Positions 9,173 to 18,323 of a stretch of DNA of 64,000 bases are shown piece after piece. The stretch is from Hyunsoonleella aquatilis. Its GTDB lineage: Bacteria; Bacteroidota; Bacteroidia; Flavobacteriales; Flavobacteriaceae. The DNA lies in NCBI RefSeq assembly GCF_014270105.1, contig NZ_JACNMF010000002.1:372001-436000 (forward strand). Reading direction: 5' to 3'. Within the stretch, counting starts at the first letter, position 1; every line of letters begins with the position of its first letter. The translations under genes and the position numbers were made by a program. The notes under the pieces are model-generated. The model was not told where the DNA came from and made no database searches. It saw only the letters and a program-made list of their open reading frames with translations.

Positions 9173-9523
9173 TCAGCTCTTGCGTTTTACCAAAGCGTAG
9201 TAGTCCCCCTCAATTGGCAAATACCCCTGATCATAAACAAAATAATAAATTTTACCAGCCTTGGTAGTATAAATACTTGTGAAATAATTGAAATCGAAAC
9301 CTGCTTCAATAAGCGTTGCCCGGGATCTGGTTACCTTCCCATCGGGGTTTAGGGATTCTAATATCCGGTGGTTTTTGCGCAGGCGGTTATTGGTATTTCT
9401 TATCAGATTTTTACTGTCCTTGTTTACCCGATTGTTATAAGCATTTCTGCACCCGTCGCTACAGAATTTTTTATCGATGCGTCCAACGATTTTATCACCG
9501 CACTCCAAACATTGTTTTTCCAT
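9173..9523 (-). CDS. Small zinc-ribbon protein, unknown function
   Basis: A 116-residue protein with an N-terminal treble-clef type zinc ribbon: CLECGDKI at residues 5-12, then KKFCSDGCRNAYNNR. The remainder is basic, with a predicted beta-strand end (IYYFVYDQGYLPIEGDYYALVKR). The family is common in Bacteroidota and has no assigned role; nucleic-acid binding is a guess based on charge. It lies 18 bp downstream of the DinB gene in the same direction. Confidence 0.6.
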   Translation of the reverse strand: MEKQCLECGDKIVGRIDKKFCSDGCRNAYNNRVNKDSKNLIRNTNNRLRKNHRILESLNPDGKVTRSRATLIEAGFDFNYFTSIYTTKAGKIYYFVYDQGYLPIEGDYYALVKRKS

Positions 9524-9540
9524 TAGTTACTAAAGTGTAT

Positions 9541-10050
9541 TTACCAGTTACCGGCATAGCTCAAGTCTATATCAGAAGATGATTTTAAAAGTTCAAATTT
9601 ATATCCAAGGATTTGTCGGATATGCAAATAGTCATGCGCCAACCAATTCCTGAGGAATAATTCAGCAGACAATTCGCCTAAATGCGGATGACGTAATGCC
9701 CGGCTCCAATCCGCATCGGTTTCCTGTTTAAGCCATCGCACAGATGCATCGCGTTCATTCAAAAACAATTTAAGCGTGTTATCATAATCTTTTGAACTAT
9801 AGTTTCGTGTTTTTACCCATCCTTCGGGGTCTATTGGCACCAATTCCTTTTCAGGGTTTTCCAGAGCGTGTATCACTCTTGTCCTGAAATCATAAATTTC
9901 CTCGTCCAAAAGATGGCACACAATTTCCAAAAGGCACCATTTTTCAGGTTTTGGCCGCCATAAATACTGGGGTTCGGGAATTTCTTTCAGAAGATTTTTG
10001 AAAACATTTCTGTTGTTTTCGAGTTGGATTATGATTTTTCGGATTGCCAT
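9541..10050 (-). CDS. DinB-family four-helix protein
   Basis: A 169-residue protein matching the DinB/YfiT superfamily. The three metal-ligand histidines characteristic of that fold appear as ICHLLDEE-type (EIVCHLLDEE, residues 43-52) and WLAHDYLHIRQILGYK near residue 140. Members bind divalent metal, and some are thiol transferases using bacillithiol or mycothiol; the function here is unassigned. It begins at the ATG at 10050 and probably leads a short operon with the zinc-ribbon gene. Confidence 0.75.
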   Translation of the reverse strand: MAIRKIIIQLENNRNVFKNLLKEIPEPQYLWRPKPEKWCLLEIVCHLLDEEIYDFRTRVIHALENPEKELVPIDPEGWVKTRNYSSKDYDNTLKLFLNERDASVRWLKQETDADWSRALRHPHLGELSAELFLRNWLAHDYLHIRQILGYKFELLKSSSDIDLSYAGNW

Positions 10051-10376
10051 TTTAAAACTATTGACACGACAATTTATAAAAATATAAACATTTTGGTATC
10101 ATTCCCTAGCAAAAAGAAGTTGTCTATTTTGATTCCTGTTTTTTTTAAGTAGATGCTATAGTAAATTTTGGTATTAATATGGAGAAAATGGTAAAACCTG
10201 CGACGGGAATAAAAATTAGATTTTAGCCAATAAAACTGGCACATCTTAATCAAAACAAAAAAGCTTCACAATTTTCTCTAAAGAAAAAAGGAAAGCTTCT
10301 CATTGGATCGCCCGTTATTATTGGGCTTTCACTACATCACATCTTTCGATGTGAACAACACAACTTTTTTAAGTTG
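10051..10376. other. Gene-free region between DinB gene and tRNA-Asp
   Basis: No coding frame with family support. It holds the presumed terminator of the tRNA (10256-10299) and two small hairpins at 10310-10326 (GCCC/GGGC) and 10338-10353 (CACATC/GATGTG), which would lie in the tRNA 3' trailer. Confidence 0.6.
10256..10299 (-). terminator. Likely intrinsic terminator downstream of tRNA-Asp
   Basis: On the minus strand a composite hairpin is closed by two AAGCTT arms, has an inner TTTTCT/AGAAAA stem, and is followed by six T. It lies about 80-120 nt past the tRNA 3' end. Confidence 0.5.
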
Positions 10377-10450
10377 CGGTCTGGACGGGACTCGAACCCG
10401 CGACCCCCTGCGTGACAGGCAGATATTCTAACCAACTGAACTACCAGACC
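10377..10450 (-). tRNA. tRNA-Asp (GTC anticodon)
   Basis: The minus strand folds into a full cloverleaf of 74 nt. The acceptor stem is GGTCTGG (10450-10444) paired with CCAGACC (10384-10378), followed by discriminator G as expected for tRNA-Asp. The anticodon loop CTGTCAC gives GTC, and the T arm reads GCGGGTTCGAGTCCCG. The 3' CCA is not encoded and must be added post-transcriptionally. Confidence 0.95.
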
Positions 10451-10560
10451 GTTGCACAATTGCGAGGGCAAATATACACGCCTTTTTTTATATCTCAAAT
10501 GTTTTTTATAGTTTTTTAAATTATTTTTTGAAGCCTTGGAAGCTAGAGTTTGAGTGGCGT

Positions 10561-10600
10561 TCCTCCCTTATGGGAGTCCCGATTGCTATCGGGAAGGTGG
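10561..10600. repeat. Dispersed palindromic repeat
   Basis: A composite of CTCCC/GGGAG and CCCGATTGCTATCGGG (10578-10593), a near copy of the 16-bp palindrome found at four other intergenic sites. It lies immediately after the DUF58 stop codon. Confidence 0.7.
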
Positions 10601-10603
10601 GGT

Positions 10604-11533
10604 TTACCCAAATTTTTGGCGTTCCACCATATACGTGGTCAAAACAGTATTGAAATCCTTATTGATATCCGCTTCAACATATTTGATTTTATACTGTGCG
10701 CATTTTAAGCGTAATGCTTCAAAATAATCACTGACTGCTTTGCTATAATTCTCTTTAATTGTATCAGCATACAAATTGATATGCTCTCCTGTTTCAACAT
10801 CAATAAACCGCTTGGGGGTGTTATCAAAATCGAATTGCAATTCCTTTTCTTTATCAAAAACATGAAACAAAATCACTTCATGCTTATTGTATTTTAAATG
10901 CCGAAGTGCCTCAAATAACCTCACCTCGTCTTCTGCCGTTTGAAACATATCCGTAAATAGAAATATCATCGAACGCCTATGGATTTTTTCGGCGATTTCG
11001 TGTAGATATTTGTAAGTCTCTGTTTCTTTGTTTAGAGGCTTTGAAATTACGGCATCACTTAAATGGTTCAATAACATCTGATGGTGGCGTTCACTCCCCT
11101 TTTCCGGTGCATAATAATCATAAGCATCGCTATAAATACTCAACCCTACCGCATCGCGTTGTCGCTTTAAAATCTGCATTAAAGATGCCACAGCCAACAC
11201 CGAGAATCCAATCTTATTTAGACTCTTAATCGAAAAATCCTCCATTTTTGGATAATGCATGGAACTGCTGTTATCTAAAATAAAATGACAACGCAAATTG
11301 GTTTCGTCGTCATATCTTTTTGTGTAAAGCTTATCAGTTTTGGCGAATAATTTCCAATCGATGTGGCGTGTGCTTTCACCACGATTATATATCTTATGCT
11401 CGGCAAATTCGGCAGAAAATCCATGAAACGGACTCTTGTGCATCCCCGCAATAAACCCCTCCACCACTTGCTTTGCCAGTAGTTCCAGGTTCTTAAATCC
11501 TTCTGCCTTATTTAATTCGCCTTGTAAATCCAT
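10604..11533 (-). CDS. DUF58 (vWA-like) domain protein
   Basis: A 309-residue protein of the DUF58 family. It starts with the hallmark block HGFSAEFAEHKIYNRGESTRHIDWKLFAKT (about residues 37-66). It carries a vWA-type metal site DNSSSM near residue 108 and ILFLFTDMF-like strands further on. DUF58 proteins usually pair with MoxR AAA ATPases in chaperone-like complexes, but no moxR gene is adjacent in this window. Its start codon overlaps the stop of the M1 aminopeptidase gene by one base, so the two are translationally coupled. Confidence 0.85.
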   Translation of the reverse strand: MDLQGELNKAEGFKNLELLAKQVVEGFIAGMHKSPFHGFSAEFAEHKIYNRGESTRHIDWKLFAKTDKLYTKRYDDETNLRCHFILDNSSSMHYPKMEDFSIKSLNKIGFSVLAVASLMQILKRQRDAVGLSIYSDAYDYYAPEKGSERHHQMLLNHLSDAVISKPLNKETETYKYLHEIAEKIHRRSMIFLFTDMFQTAEDEVRLFEALRHLKYNKHEVILFHVFDKEKELQFDFDNTPKRFIDVETGEHINLYADTIKENYSKAVSDYFEALRLKCAQYKIKYVEADINKDFNTVLTTYMVERQKFG

Positions 11534-14100
11534 TAGACCTTTTCTCTTATGCGTTTTGCCCTATACAATTTATCGGAAGCCTGCAGTAATTTATTTTTGA
11601 GCACTTCAGGAAAATTTGGGTTTTCCTTTAAAAAAGTCTCTAAAATGACATAAGCTTCCTCAGAACTATAACTTCCTATTGTAGCCGACAACCAACCTTT
11701 TGGGAAGAAGATATCCCCGGTTAATTGTATCTCTTCGGTCAGTTCCAAACATTGCTTCAAATAATTGATTGATGTTTTTTGGCGCAATGGATGGTTCAAA
11801 TTGTACAGCCCAGATAATACCCAACTTTCTTTTTCACGATTTTCAGCTTTCATCAATGAAGCCATAAATCCATCCCGAATAGCTTCATTCCTCGAAACAG
11901 ATGGTAACAAAAATTCGGCACGTTCCTTTCTATCAGGATTTGAAATATTTTCTATGGCCGTTTTCAAAATACTATCCGCTTGCTCATGTTCAAATAAGGC
12001 CAGGGTAAATGCTAATCCCGTATAATCATTCTCATTCAGTTTAAGGTTGGGCACCTCTATTTTCTTAGCCCAAATATCATGCAATACTTGGATTCCTTTT
12101 TCTGAATAACCCATTCCCTCAAATAAATAGAACAACGTTTTTTTTATATTTTTTGTGTCTTCTGATTTCAAAAGTCTTCTTCTCACCTTATTTTCAAACT
12201 GGGGAAACTCACCTACACGTTCCTTTTCAGACAAATAGTTCCAAAAAACAGAAGACGCATAGCCACTAACACTGCCCAATATCAATTCCTCCTTTTCATG
12301 AGAAACCCCTTCCAAAAGGATATTTAGAGCGTCTGTGGGTCGCACATTGCCAGCAAGTACATTTTCATATAAATTAATATAGGCATATCCCCTCGCGGCC
12401 TTATCTTCAATTTTAGGGATTGCCCATAAGTTTTGCGTATCAATAGGAAATACGCCATAGCCAAAGGCATCATAATTATAGATAATAGACTGCGGTTTGG
12501 GCAGGCCTACCAGCGCCTCAATATTTTGATTTCTATCTTTTAAATGAACTGGAACCACCTTTACAGTATGGGGATAAACCAAACCTATACTAAAACTTTG
12601 TGGCCAAATATTGGAGCTCCCATCTTCGGCCTTTTGATTGATAATGGCCTCTTTAATACTATCGTTTTCATACACAATACTATCAGAGATAATCGGCCTT
12701 CCCGATTCATACACCCAAACTTTGCTCCAAGCTTTTACATCTTCGTCGCTCACATCATCCAAAATGGCTACCATATCGCTCCAATCGGCGTTGCCATTGG
12801 CAAAGGTTTGAATATAGTTTTGCATCCCTTTTCTAAAGGCATCCTCTCCTACCAAGGCCTCCAGCTGTCGCATCATTATTGGGGCTTTATTATAAATAAT
12901 GCGCCCGTAAATCGTACCTGCATTTTTTAAATTATCCAACTGCTGTTTGATGGGTGTGGCACCTTGCGTTCGATCTTCACTGTAGGCACTGGCATAATGC
13001 TCGCGCATAAAGTTAAGTTGATGGTTTACCTCTGGAAAAGTTTTCGCGGTGATTTTATCCGCCATAAAATTGGCAAACACCTCTTTCAACCAAACGTCGT
13101 CAAACCAATCCATGGTGACCAAATTTCCAAACCACATGTGCGCTGTTTCGTGCGCTATTAACTTGGCGCGCCCAAGCTCTTGGCTTTTAGTGGCATTCTC
13201 ATCCAAAAACAAAGTGGGCTCTCTGTATTGAATGGCCCCAGTATGCTCCATACCTCCATATTGAAATCCGGGGATGGTTGCAAAATCCATTTTCTGAAAG
13301 GGAAATGGATACTGCGTGTAATCTTCCAAAAACTGTTTGGCCCCATAATGCAAAGTGAAAATTTCATCTGTGCTCGCAGTGATTTTATCTTCGTCCGTTT
13401 CCCGATACAGCATGGCCATTTCAAAGCCCTCGAATTCCTGTTTCGTTTTATTGAAATCCCCGGCTACAAATGAGAATAGATAGGTACTCATCAAGTCCGA
13501 TGGCTTAAATTTGTATCTAATAATTTCACCTTTTTCTTCTTGAGTTTCCAATGGCGCACCACACAAAACCTGCCATGTTTTTGGGGCCGTAATGTCCAAA
13601 ACATATCGGGCTTTGATATTCGGTTGATCAAAACAGGGGAAAAGCGTACTGGCCCTATCCGGCACCAAAAGTGTATAGAGGTATTCAGTATTTCTGTTCA
13701 AAGAAAGCTCTCCGGCATCAAAGCTAACCTCAACTACATTTTCGCCAACGGTCAAATGTTTTGGGTCAATAATAAGATGTTCTTTTTCATGAAGGATGGG
13801 GATGTAGTTGCCATTCACAGCAACGGCTTTCAAATGGTCGCTGTCTTCGTTAAAATCCAAATACAGAGGGTGGGTCAGGTCGTGAATTTGTAGTTCCAAT
13901 TTCATTGCTGAAGGAATCGGTTGTGACTTCTCCAAAGGAATATCAAACGTCAAATGATACACCACATCCGACACCTGTTCCTTTCTATATTGAGCCATTT
14001 CCGATGGAATCCCCACACCCAATAAGATTTGCTTTTCCTGTTCATTTGTACAGGAAAACAGTAGCAATACTCCCAAAATAAAAATACACGGCTTAAACAT
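11533..14100 (-). CDS. Lipoprotein M1-family aminopeptidase
   Basis: An 855-residue gluzincin. The zinc motif HETAH is at 317-321, and the third ligand Glu340 sits in LKEVFANF, giving HExxH-x18-E. The substrate-binding motif is GGMEHTG at 282-288, a variant of the usual GAMEN. A lipoprotein signal ends LLLFSC at residue 17, so the enzyme is probably displayed on a membrane and faces the periplasm. The C-terminal 400 residues are helical repeats, as in PepN. It is followed by a coupled DUF58 gene. M1 enzymes release N-terminal residues from peptides; specificity cannot be read here. Confidence 0.9.
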   Translation of the reverse strand: MFKPCIFILGVLLLFSCTNEQEKQILLGVGIPSEMAQYRKEQVSDVVYHLTFDIPLEKSQPIPSAMKLELQIHDLTHPLYLDFNEDSDHLKAVAVNGNYIPILHEKEHLIIDPKHLTVGENVVEVSFDAGELSLNRNTEYLYTLLVPDRASTLFPCFDQPNIKARYVLDITAPKTWQVLCGAPLETQEEKGEIIRYKFKPSDLMSTYLFSFVAGDFNKTKQEFEGFEMAMLYRETDEDKITASTDEIFTLHYGAKQFLEDYTQYPFPFQKMDFATIPGFQYGGMEHTGAIQYREPTLFLDENATKSQELGRAKLIAHETAHMWFGNLVTMDWFDDVWLKEVFANFMADKITAKTFPEVNHQLNFMREHYASAYSEDRTQGATPIKQQLDNLKNAGTIYGRIIYNKAPIMMRQLEALVGEDAFRKGMQNYIQTFANGNADWSDMVAILDDVSDEDVKAWSKVWVYESGRPIISDSIVYENDSIKEAIINQKAEDGSSNIWPQSFSIGLVYPHTVKVVPVHLKDRNQNIEALVGLPKPQSIIYNYDAFGYGVFPIDTQNLWAIPKIEDKAARGYAYINLYENVLAGNVRPTDALNILLEGVSHEKEELILGSVSGYASSVFWNYLSEKERVGEFPQFENKVRRRLLKSEDTKNIKKTLFYLFEGMGYSEKGIQVLHDIWAKKIEVPNLKLNENDYTGLAFTLALFEHEQADSILKTAIENISNPDRKERAEFLLPSVSRNEAIRDGFMASLMKAENREKESWVLSGLYNLNHPLRQKTSINYLKQCLELTEEIQLTGDIFFPKGWLSATIGSYSSEEAYVILETFLKENPNFPEVLKNKLLQASDKLYRAKRIREKV

Positions 14101-14126
14101 AAATTAATTCCTAAATTGACGAAGCC

Positions 14127-14243
14127 TGTCTGTTTGAGCCCTTCGACTCCGCTCAAGATAAACTAAAGTCGAAACCTAATGAAAAACTGAACTTTTACGA
14201 CCTTTCGTCCCGATAACTATCGGGAGCGCTCAAGGTGACATTT
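14127..14243. repeat. Dispersed repeat of the CCTTCGACT...CTCAAGGTGACA family
   Basis: The block begins TTTGAGCCCTTCGACTCCGCTCAAGA and ends GCGCTCAAGGTGACATTT (each quoted in part), with CCCGATAACTATCGGG at 14209-14224 inside it. The ends resemble the element at 34562-34636 and the short copy inside leuS at 38529-38562. No coding potential. Confidence 0.7.
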
Positions 14244-14261
14244 CTATATGCTTAAAGCAAA

Positions 14262-14801
14262 TTATATCATCTTGTCCACAATACCATAAGCCACAGACTC
14301 CTCTGCACCCATCCAATGGTCGCGGTTAAAATCCTTCATCACCTTTTCAAAAGTCTGCCCACAATTATCAGCTAAAATTTGGGCACTCAGTTCTTTAGTC
14401 TTCAAAATCTCCTGAGCTGTAATCTCAATATCGCTAGCTTGCCCACGGGCGCCGCCACTAGGTTGGTGAATCATCACGCGGGCGTGTGGTTGAATAAAGC
14501 GCTTACCTTTTGTACCCGCCGATAACAAAATAGACCCCATGGAAGCCGCCAACCCCGTACAAATCGTGGACACATCACTCTTTAAGGATTGTATGGTATC
14601 GTACATTGCAAACCCAGAGGTTACATAGCCCCCTGGACTGTTAATATATAAATGAATATCAGCTGTTTCCAACGCATCCAAATACAACAACCTATCAATG
14701 ACATGTTTTGCAGAATTGTCATTTACCATACCCCACAAAAATACTTTGCGTTGTTCAATTAATTTGCCGTCAATGGCATCTTGCACTTTATTTTTACTCA
14801 T
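14262..14801 (-). CDS. clpP: ATP-dependent Clp protease proteolytic subunit (ClpP family)
   Basis: A 179-residue serine protease of the ClpP family. The triad is visible: Ser87 in GLAASMGS, His112 in MIHQPSGG and Asp161 in NRDHWMG. The length and the lack of a long propeptide fit a second ClpP paralogue rather than the canonical copy next to tig and clpX, neither of which is in this window. It would form tetradecameric barrels with a Clp ATPase in the cytosol. It stands alone, with a repeat on the 3' side. Confidence 0.88.
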   Translation of the reverse strand: MSKNKVQDAIDGKLIEQRKVFLWGMVNDNSAKHVIDRLLYLDALETADIHLYINSPGGYVTSGFAMYDTIQSLKSDVSTICTGLAASMGSILLSAGTKGKRFIQPHARVMIHQPSGGARGQASDIEITAQEILKTKELSAQILADNCGQTFEKVMKDFNRDHWMGAEESVAYGIVDKMI

Positions 14802-14883
14802 TTTAGTCTTATTTATTAAACATCTAAAATAAAAAAAGGTTCACCATCCGGCAAACCTTTTTCCTCTTCTTTTCTTTTTCTAT

Positions 14884-15201
14884 TTACAGAAGCGAATCAA
14901 TCGCCTCCGTGTATGCATTTTTAGGCGCAACACCAACTTGTCTGCCAACAACCTCACCGTTTTGAAATACCAAAACAGTTGGGATGTTACGCACACCGTA
15001 TTTGGCTGCAAATTCCTGGTTAGCATCAACGTCTACCTTACCAACAACGGCTTTACCTTCATATTCGTCGCTAATCTGTTCAATTACCGGCCCAACCATT
15101 CTACAAGGCCCACACCAAGCTGCCCAAAAATCCACCAAAACCGGCTTATCACTGTTCAAAACCGTTTCCTCAAACGTTGCATCTGTTATCTCTAATGCCA
15201 T
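14884..15201 (-). CDS. trxA: Thioredoxin
   Basis: A 105-residue classical thioredoxin with the active site WCGPC (Cys30 and Cys33), the NIPTVLVF cis-proline segment near residue 75 and normal length. There is no signal peptide, so it is a cytosolic dithiol reductant used by ribonucleotide reductase, peroxiredoxins and others. It is monocistronic or the first gene ahead of clpP; 82 bp separate them and no strong terminator is obvious. Confidence 0.95.
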   Translation of the reverse strand: MALEITDATFEETVLNSDKPVLVDFWAAWCGPCRMVGPVIEQISDEYEGKAVVGKVDVDANQEFAAKYGVRNIPTVLVFQNGEVVGRQVGVAPKNAYTEAIDSLL

Positions 15202-15327
15202 AATATATGTATTTAATAAGTTCTTATTTCGTTTAAATTACAAACTTAGTCAAAATATTTTCCAAAGCTTACAAACGCACAATTTGTTTTGCTTATAACG
15301 GCATCACTTCGCCTTATTTCTGTTTTA

Positions 15328-15517
15328 ATTTGGGCGTTTCCCTCGATGTAATTTCAGAACGTTTCATGTCAAAGCCGTCCTCGGGTCGGGCTATCCGCTG
15401 TATCTTTTTAAGGCGTCATTGCGAGGAGTGAGCGACGTGGCAATCTTTAACATTATAACCCAAACTAACCATAGTCCTTTCTTCCCTTAAAAAGGATGCC
15501 ACTTCTATCCCTAACGC
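15328..15517. repeat. Dispersed intergenic repeat, copy 2, with a nested second repeat
   Basis: It starts ATTTGGGCGTTTCCC, contains CTCGGGTCGGGCTATCC, and ends CTATCCCTAACGC, matching copies at 442 and 63392. This copy is longer because of the nested element CGTCATTGCGAGGAGTGAGC at 15413-15446, which is itself a repeat type common in Bacteroidota genomes. It fills much of the 466-bp gap between trxA and the SRPBCC gene. Confidence 0.75.
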
Positions 15518-15585
15518 ACCACTCTTGCGGAGGCCTTATCTAACCCCTCCATTAGGGGAAGTCTGCAGGGGCTTTTTTTAAATAC

Positions 15586-15643
15586 GCAACTAAAAAGTTG
15601 CATAATATGAAAATTTAGTTTAATTTAGCAACCACAAAGTTGC
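15586..15643 (+). promoter_or_regulatory. Promoter with two ArsR-type operators
   Basis: Two inverted repeats of the form GCAAC-N6-GTTGC lie at 15586-15601 and 15628-15643, 42 bp apart centre to centre (four helical turns). A Bacteroidota-like promoter fits between them: TTG at 15598-15600 and TAATTTAG at 15621-15628. Both core elements thus touch an operator, as expected for repression by the ArsR protein encoded in the operon. Confidence 0.6.
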
Positions 15644-15667
15644 ATATTAATCTAAAAGTGAATAAAA

Positions 15668-16099
15668 ATGAAAGATGTCATTAAAAAAGAAGTCCTATTT
15701 AATCACGCTATAGAAAAAGTTTGGGACGCCATTTCAAAAGCCGAAGAAATCTCGACCTGGTTTATCCGGGCCGACTTTAAAGCCGAAAAAGGCTATAAAT
15801 ACACCTTTACCGCTGAGCCTAACGAAAAAGGCTGTACAGTCATCAGCGGAGAGGTCAAAAATGCCAACCCTTATACCCTGGTATACACTTGGATTGTAGC
15901 CGACACTAAAGTGGAAACCACCGTAAAATGGGATTTGGAAACTGTCGAACAAGGCACCAAGCTTACTTTAGAACATTCAGGCATTTCAAATTATGCCGGC
16001 GAAACAGCAGTGGCCATGTTCGAAAGTTTTAATGGCGGTTGGGACAACTGCATCAACGGTTTAACGAGTTATTTAAAAGCCGAAGTGAATGCAGGATAA
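15668..16099 (+). CDS. SRPBCC (AHSA1-like) domain protein
   Basis: A 143-residue protein of the START/SRPBCC fold, AHSA1 subgroup. The opening VLFNHAIEKVWDAISKAEEISTWF, the central EVKNANPYTLVYTWIVAD and the final NGGWDNCINGLTSYL are typical (each motif quoted in short form from the frame). Such proteins have a deep hydrophobic cavity, and many are encoded with an ArsR repressor. The ligand is unknown. Its last 11 bases overlap the ArsR gene. Confidence 0.85.
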   Translation: MKDVIKKEVLFNHAIEKVWDAISKAEEISTWFIRADFKAEKGYKYTFTAEPNEKGCTVISGEVKNANPYTLVYTWIVADTKVETTVKWDLETVEQGTKLTLEHSGISNYAGETAVAMFESFNGGWDNCINGLTSYLKAEVNAG

Positions 16100-16412
16100 A
16101 ATCACCAAATTATTTAAAGCTATTGCAGATCCAACAAGGCGTGATATTTTTCAAGCCTTGGTGATCGCCACCTCAGCCCTATCCATTACCCAAATTTCAA
16201 ATCAGTTCGACATGACCCGACAGGGGGTCACTAAACATATTAAAACTTTGGAGGAAGCGGGATTAGTGTATATTGAGGCGCAAGGTCGCGAACGTTTTTG
16301 CAACGCCAACCCCAAAGAACTGCAGGAAGTGAATAAATGGTTAAAGTTTTACGAGCAATTCTGGGATGATAAACTGAACAAATTAGGGGATTACTTGGAC
16401 ACTAAAGTTTAG
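16089..16412 (+). CDS. ArsR-family winged-helix repressor
   Basis: A 107-residue winged-helix protein: ADPTRRDIFQAL in helix 1, then ITQISNQFDMTRQGVTKHIKTLEEAG forming the helix-turn-helix (quoted in part), and a wing with GRERFCNANP. No metal-binding cysteine cluster of the ArsR/SmtB type is present, which fits the non-metal group that travels with SRPBCC genes. It overlaps the SRPBCC gene by 11 bp and most likely represses the operon through the two sites at 15586-15643. Confidence 0.88.
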   Translation: MQDKITKLFKAIADPTRRDIFQALVIATSALSITQISNQFDMTRQGVTKHIKTLEEAGLVYIEAQGRERFCNANPKELQEVNKWLKFYEQFWDDKLNKLGDYLDTKV

Positions 16413-16414
16413 GT

Positions 16415-17146
16415 TTACTTTTTCAAAATTTTGTTGCGTGTCAAAATATCTAAAACCTCATTTTTTTTATTTCTACTTACAGGGATTTTATGTTGAGATA
16501 TTATGATTTGATTGCCACTAATTGCCTGAACTTTGTCCAATGGAATAACATAAGATTTGTGTACCTGATAAAATCTATTATCGGGCAAAAGTGTAAATAC
16601 ATTTTTTAACGGAACCAGTACAACATGATTAGTAGTTAGGGTATAAATCCTAATATAGTTTTGCATCCCTTCAATAAACAGTATATCGTCGTGGTTTATT
16701 TTCACGAGTTCATGGTCAACTTTTACAAACAAATAATCTTGCTCTTCTTTTTTCTCTTTTGATGTAACAGGTATTTCCAATTTGGGAGTTTCAAAAACTT
16801 TGTATGCTTTATTACACGCTTGCAAAAAACGCTCAAAAGAAATTGGCTTTACCAAATAATCTATCACATCAAACGCAAAACTTTCAAGGGCATACTCTGA
16901 ATAAGCCGTAGTAAAAATAACTTTGGGCGGATTTGATAACGATTTTAAAAAATCCATTCCCGAAATCAAAGGCATTTCTATATCCAAAAACACCAAGTCA
17001 ATCGTTTCTGTTTTTAAAAGTGTATTGGCTTGCATAGCATTAATGCACAATCCTTTTAGGTCTAAAAAATCGATAGCTTCAACATACTTTTTTAGGCCTT
17101 TCCGAGCAAGGGACTCATCATCTACTATAATGCAATTAATCTTCAT
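16415..17146 (-). CDS. LytTR-family response regulator
   Basis: A 243-residue response regulator. The receiver domain has the acidic pair Asp9-Asp10, the phospho-acceptor Asp55 in LVFLDIEMP, and the conserved Lys in DYLVKPISF. The C-terminal LytTR DNA-binding domain runs from about residue 135 (DYLFVKVDHELVKI) through ILFIEGMQNYIRIYT to FYQVHKSYVI and ISRNKK-like basic residues. It overlaps the sensor kinase gene by 11 bp, making a standard two-component pair. A likely binding site lies in the divergent region at 18324-18353. Confidence 0.92.
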   Translation of the reverse strand: MKINCIIVDDESLARKGLKKYVEAIDFLDLKGLCINAMQANTLLKTETIDLVFLDIEMPLISGMDFLKSLSNPPKVIFTTAYSEYALESFAFDVIDYLVKPISFERFLQACNKAYKVFETPKLEIPVTSKEKKEEQDYLFVKVDHELVKINHDDILFIEGMQNYIRIYTLTTNHVVLVPLKNVFTLLPDNRFYQVHKSYVIPLDKVQAISGNQIIISQHKIPVSRNKKNEVLDILTRNKILKK

Positions 17147-18236
17147 TTAAATTAAGTATTAAATTAACCGAAAACTCATTATCGGATGCATCAATATCCA
17201 ACTGGTGCCTTTCATTAGGATACAATAATTGCAAACGCCTTTTTACATTTTCCAAACCTATGCCCCCCTTACTATCTTTTTGGGTTTTAAACATAGTATC
17301 AAAACTATTAACTAATTTCATATTTAACACACCCTTGTTTGAAATGGATAAATCCAAATCGATAAAATTCATATTCCGCTTGGAATGATGACTCAAATAT
17401 TTAAACGCATTTTCTAAAAAAGGAGTAATTAACAATGGTGCAATTTTGTAGTTTTTCAGTTCGCTATCATCGCTAACACTCGGTAAATTAAACGTAAATA
17501 CAGCATCTTCCCCTTTTCTAACTTCTTCAATATTTATATAATTATTGATATAATTCAATTCTTTTTCAACAGAAATAAAATTCACACCACAATCGTATAA
17601 TTGGTATCTCAATAACCCAGAAAATTGTAGTAGGGTGTTTTTCGCCATATCGTTATCCTCTCCAATTAAATGGTATATACTATTAATTCCATTAAACAAA
17701 AAGTGAGGATTAATTTGAGCCTTTAAAAAATCCAATTCAGATTGTAGTTTATCTTTTTCCAGTTGATTTTTTTGTTTTTCGGCAATTAACCAATCCTTTG
17801 GTAAACGAAATGCAAATGCTAATATCCAACAAATACAATTGGGCAGTAAGGCTGAAACAAAAACCATAAAATACCATAAAAGGATAGACTGAATTGTACC
17901 CGCTTCAAATTGTTCTTTTGAAAGTTCATAATTCTTAAATACTAAATAAAGAATGTCTATGAAGGTCTCTAAAAATGAAACTCCTAAGACCAAAGCGATT
18001 GAAACAAACCAATAGCGCAATCTTTTACCTTTTCCAAAAAACGACGGGATAAGCTTATAAACATTATAGTAAAAAACAAATGCACTTAAAGCCAAACCAT
18101 AAGCTAAAGGAATAATTAACGAACCTTGTTTTCTATCAAAAGCACCCCACTCTAAATCTAAAGTTTCCGAATTTAATAGTAGAGCAAATACTAGCCAAAC
18201 TAGAAAATGGACAACTACTTTTCGAGAATTTTTCAT
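17136..18236 (-). CDS. LytS/YehU-type sensor histidine kinase
   Basis: A 366-residue kinase with four N-terminal membrane segments, a coiled-coil linker (about residues 155-180), a His_kinase domain with NPHFLFNGINSIYHL (the phosphorylated histidine), and a GHKL ATPase domain with PLLITPFLENAFKYL and GGIGLENVKRRL. There is no periplasmic sensor domain, so it probably senses membrane state or an embedded ligand. It is coupled to the LytTR regulator and transcribed divergently from a serine hydrolase operon. Confidence 0.9.
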   Translation of the reverse strand: MKNSRKVVVHFLVWLVFALLLNSETLDLEWGAFDRKQGSLIIPLAYGLALSAFVFYYNVYKLIPSFFGKGKRLRYWFVSIALVLGVSFLETFIDILYLVFKNYELSKEQFEAGTIQSILLWYFMVFVSALLPNCICWILAFAFRLPKDWLIAEKQKNQLEKDKLQSELDFLKAQINPHFLFNGINSIYHLIGEDNDMAKNTLLQFSGLLRYQLYDCGVNFISVEKELNYINNYINIEEVRKGEDAVFTFNLPSVSDDSELKNYKIAPLLITPFLENAFKYLSHHSKRNMNFIDLDLSISNKGVLNMKLVNSFDTMFKTQKDSKGGIGLENVKRRLQLLYPNERHQLDIDASDNEFSVNLILNLNED

Positions 18237-18323
18237 ATTCAGACTTTAATCTTTTTAAAGATATTTATTATTCGAATAGGTGTACAAATTACACCTCAAA
18301 TAAATTGAAATAAAATTCTATTT

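Noticed and set aside
10051-10376. Small gene between DinB and tRNA-Asp
   Set aside because: Only very short frames are present; hairpins and a terminator explain the structure.
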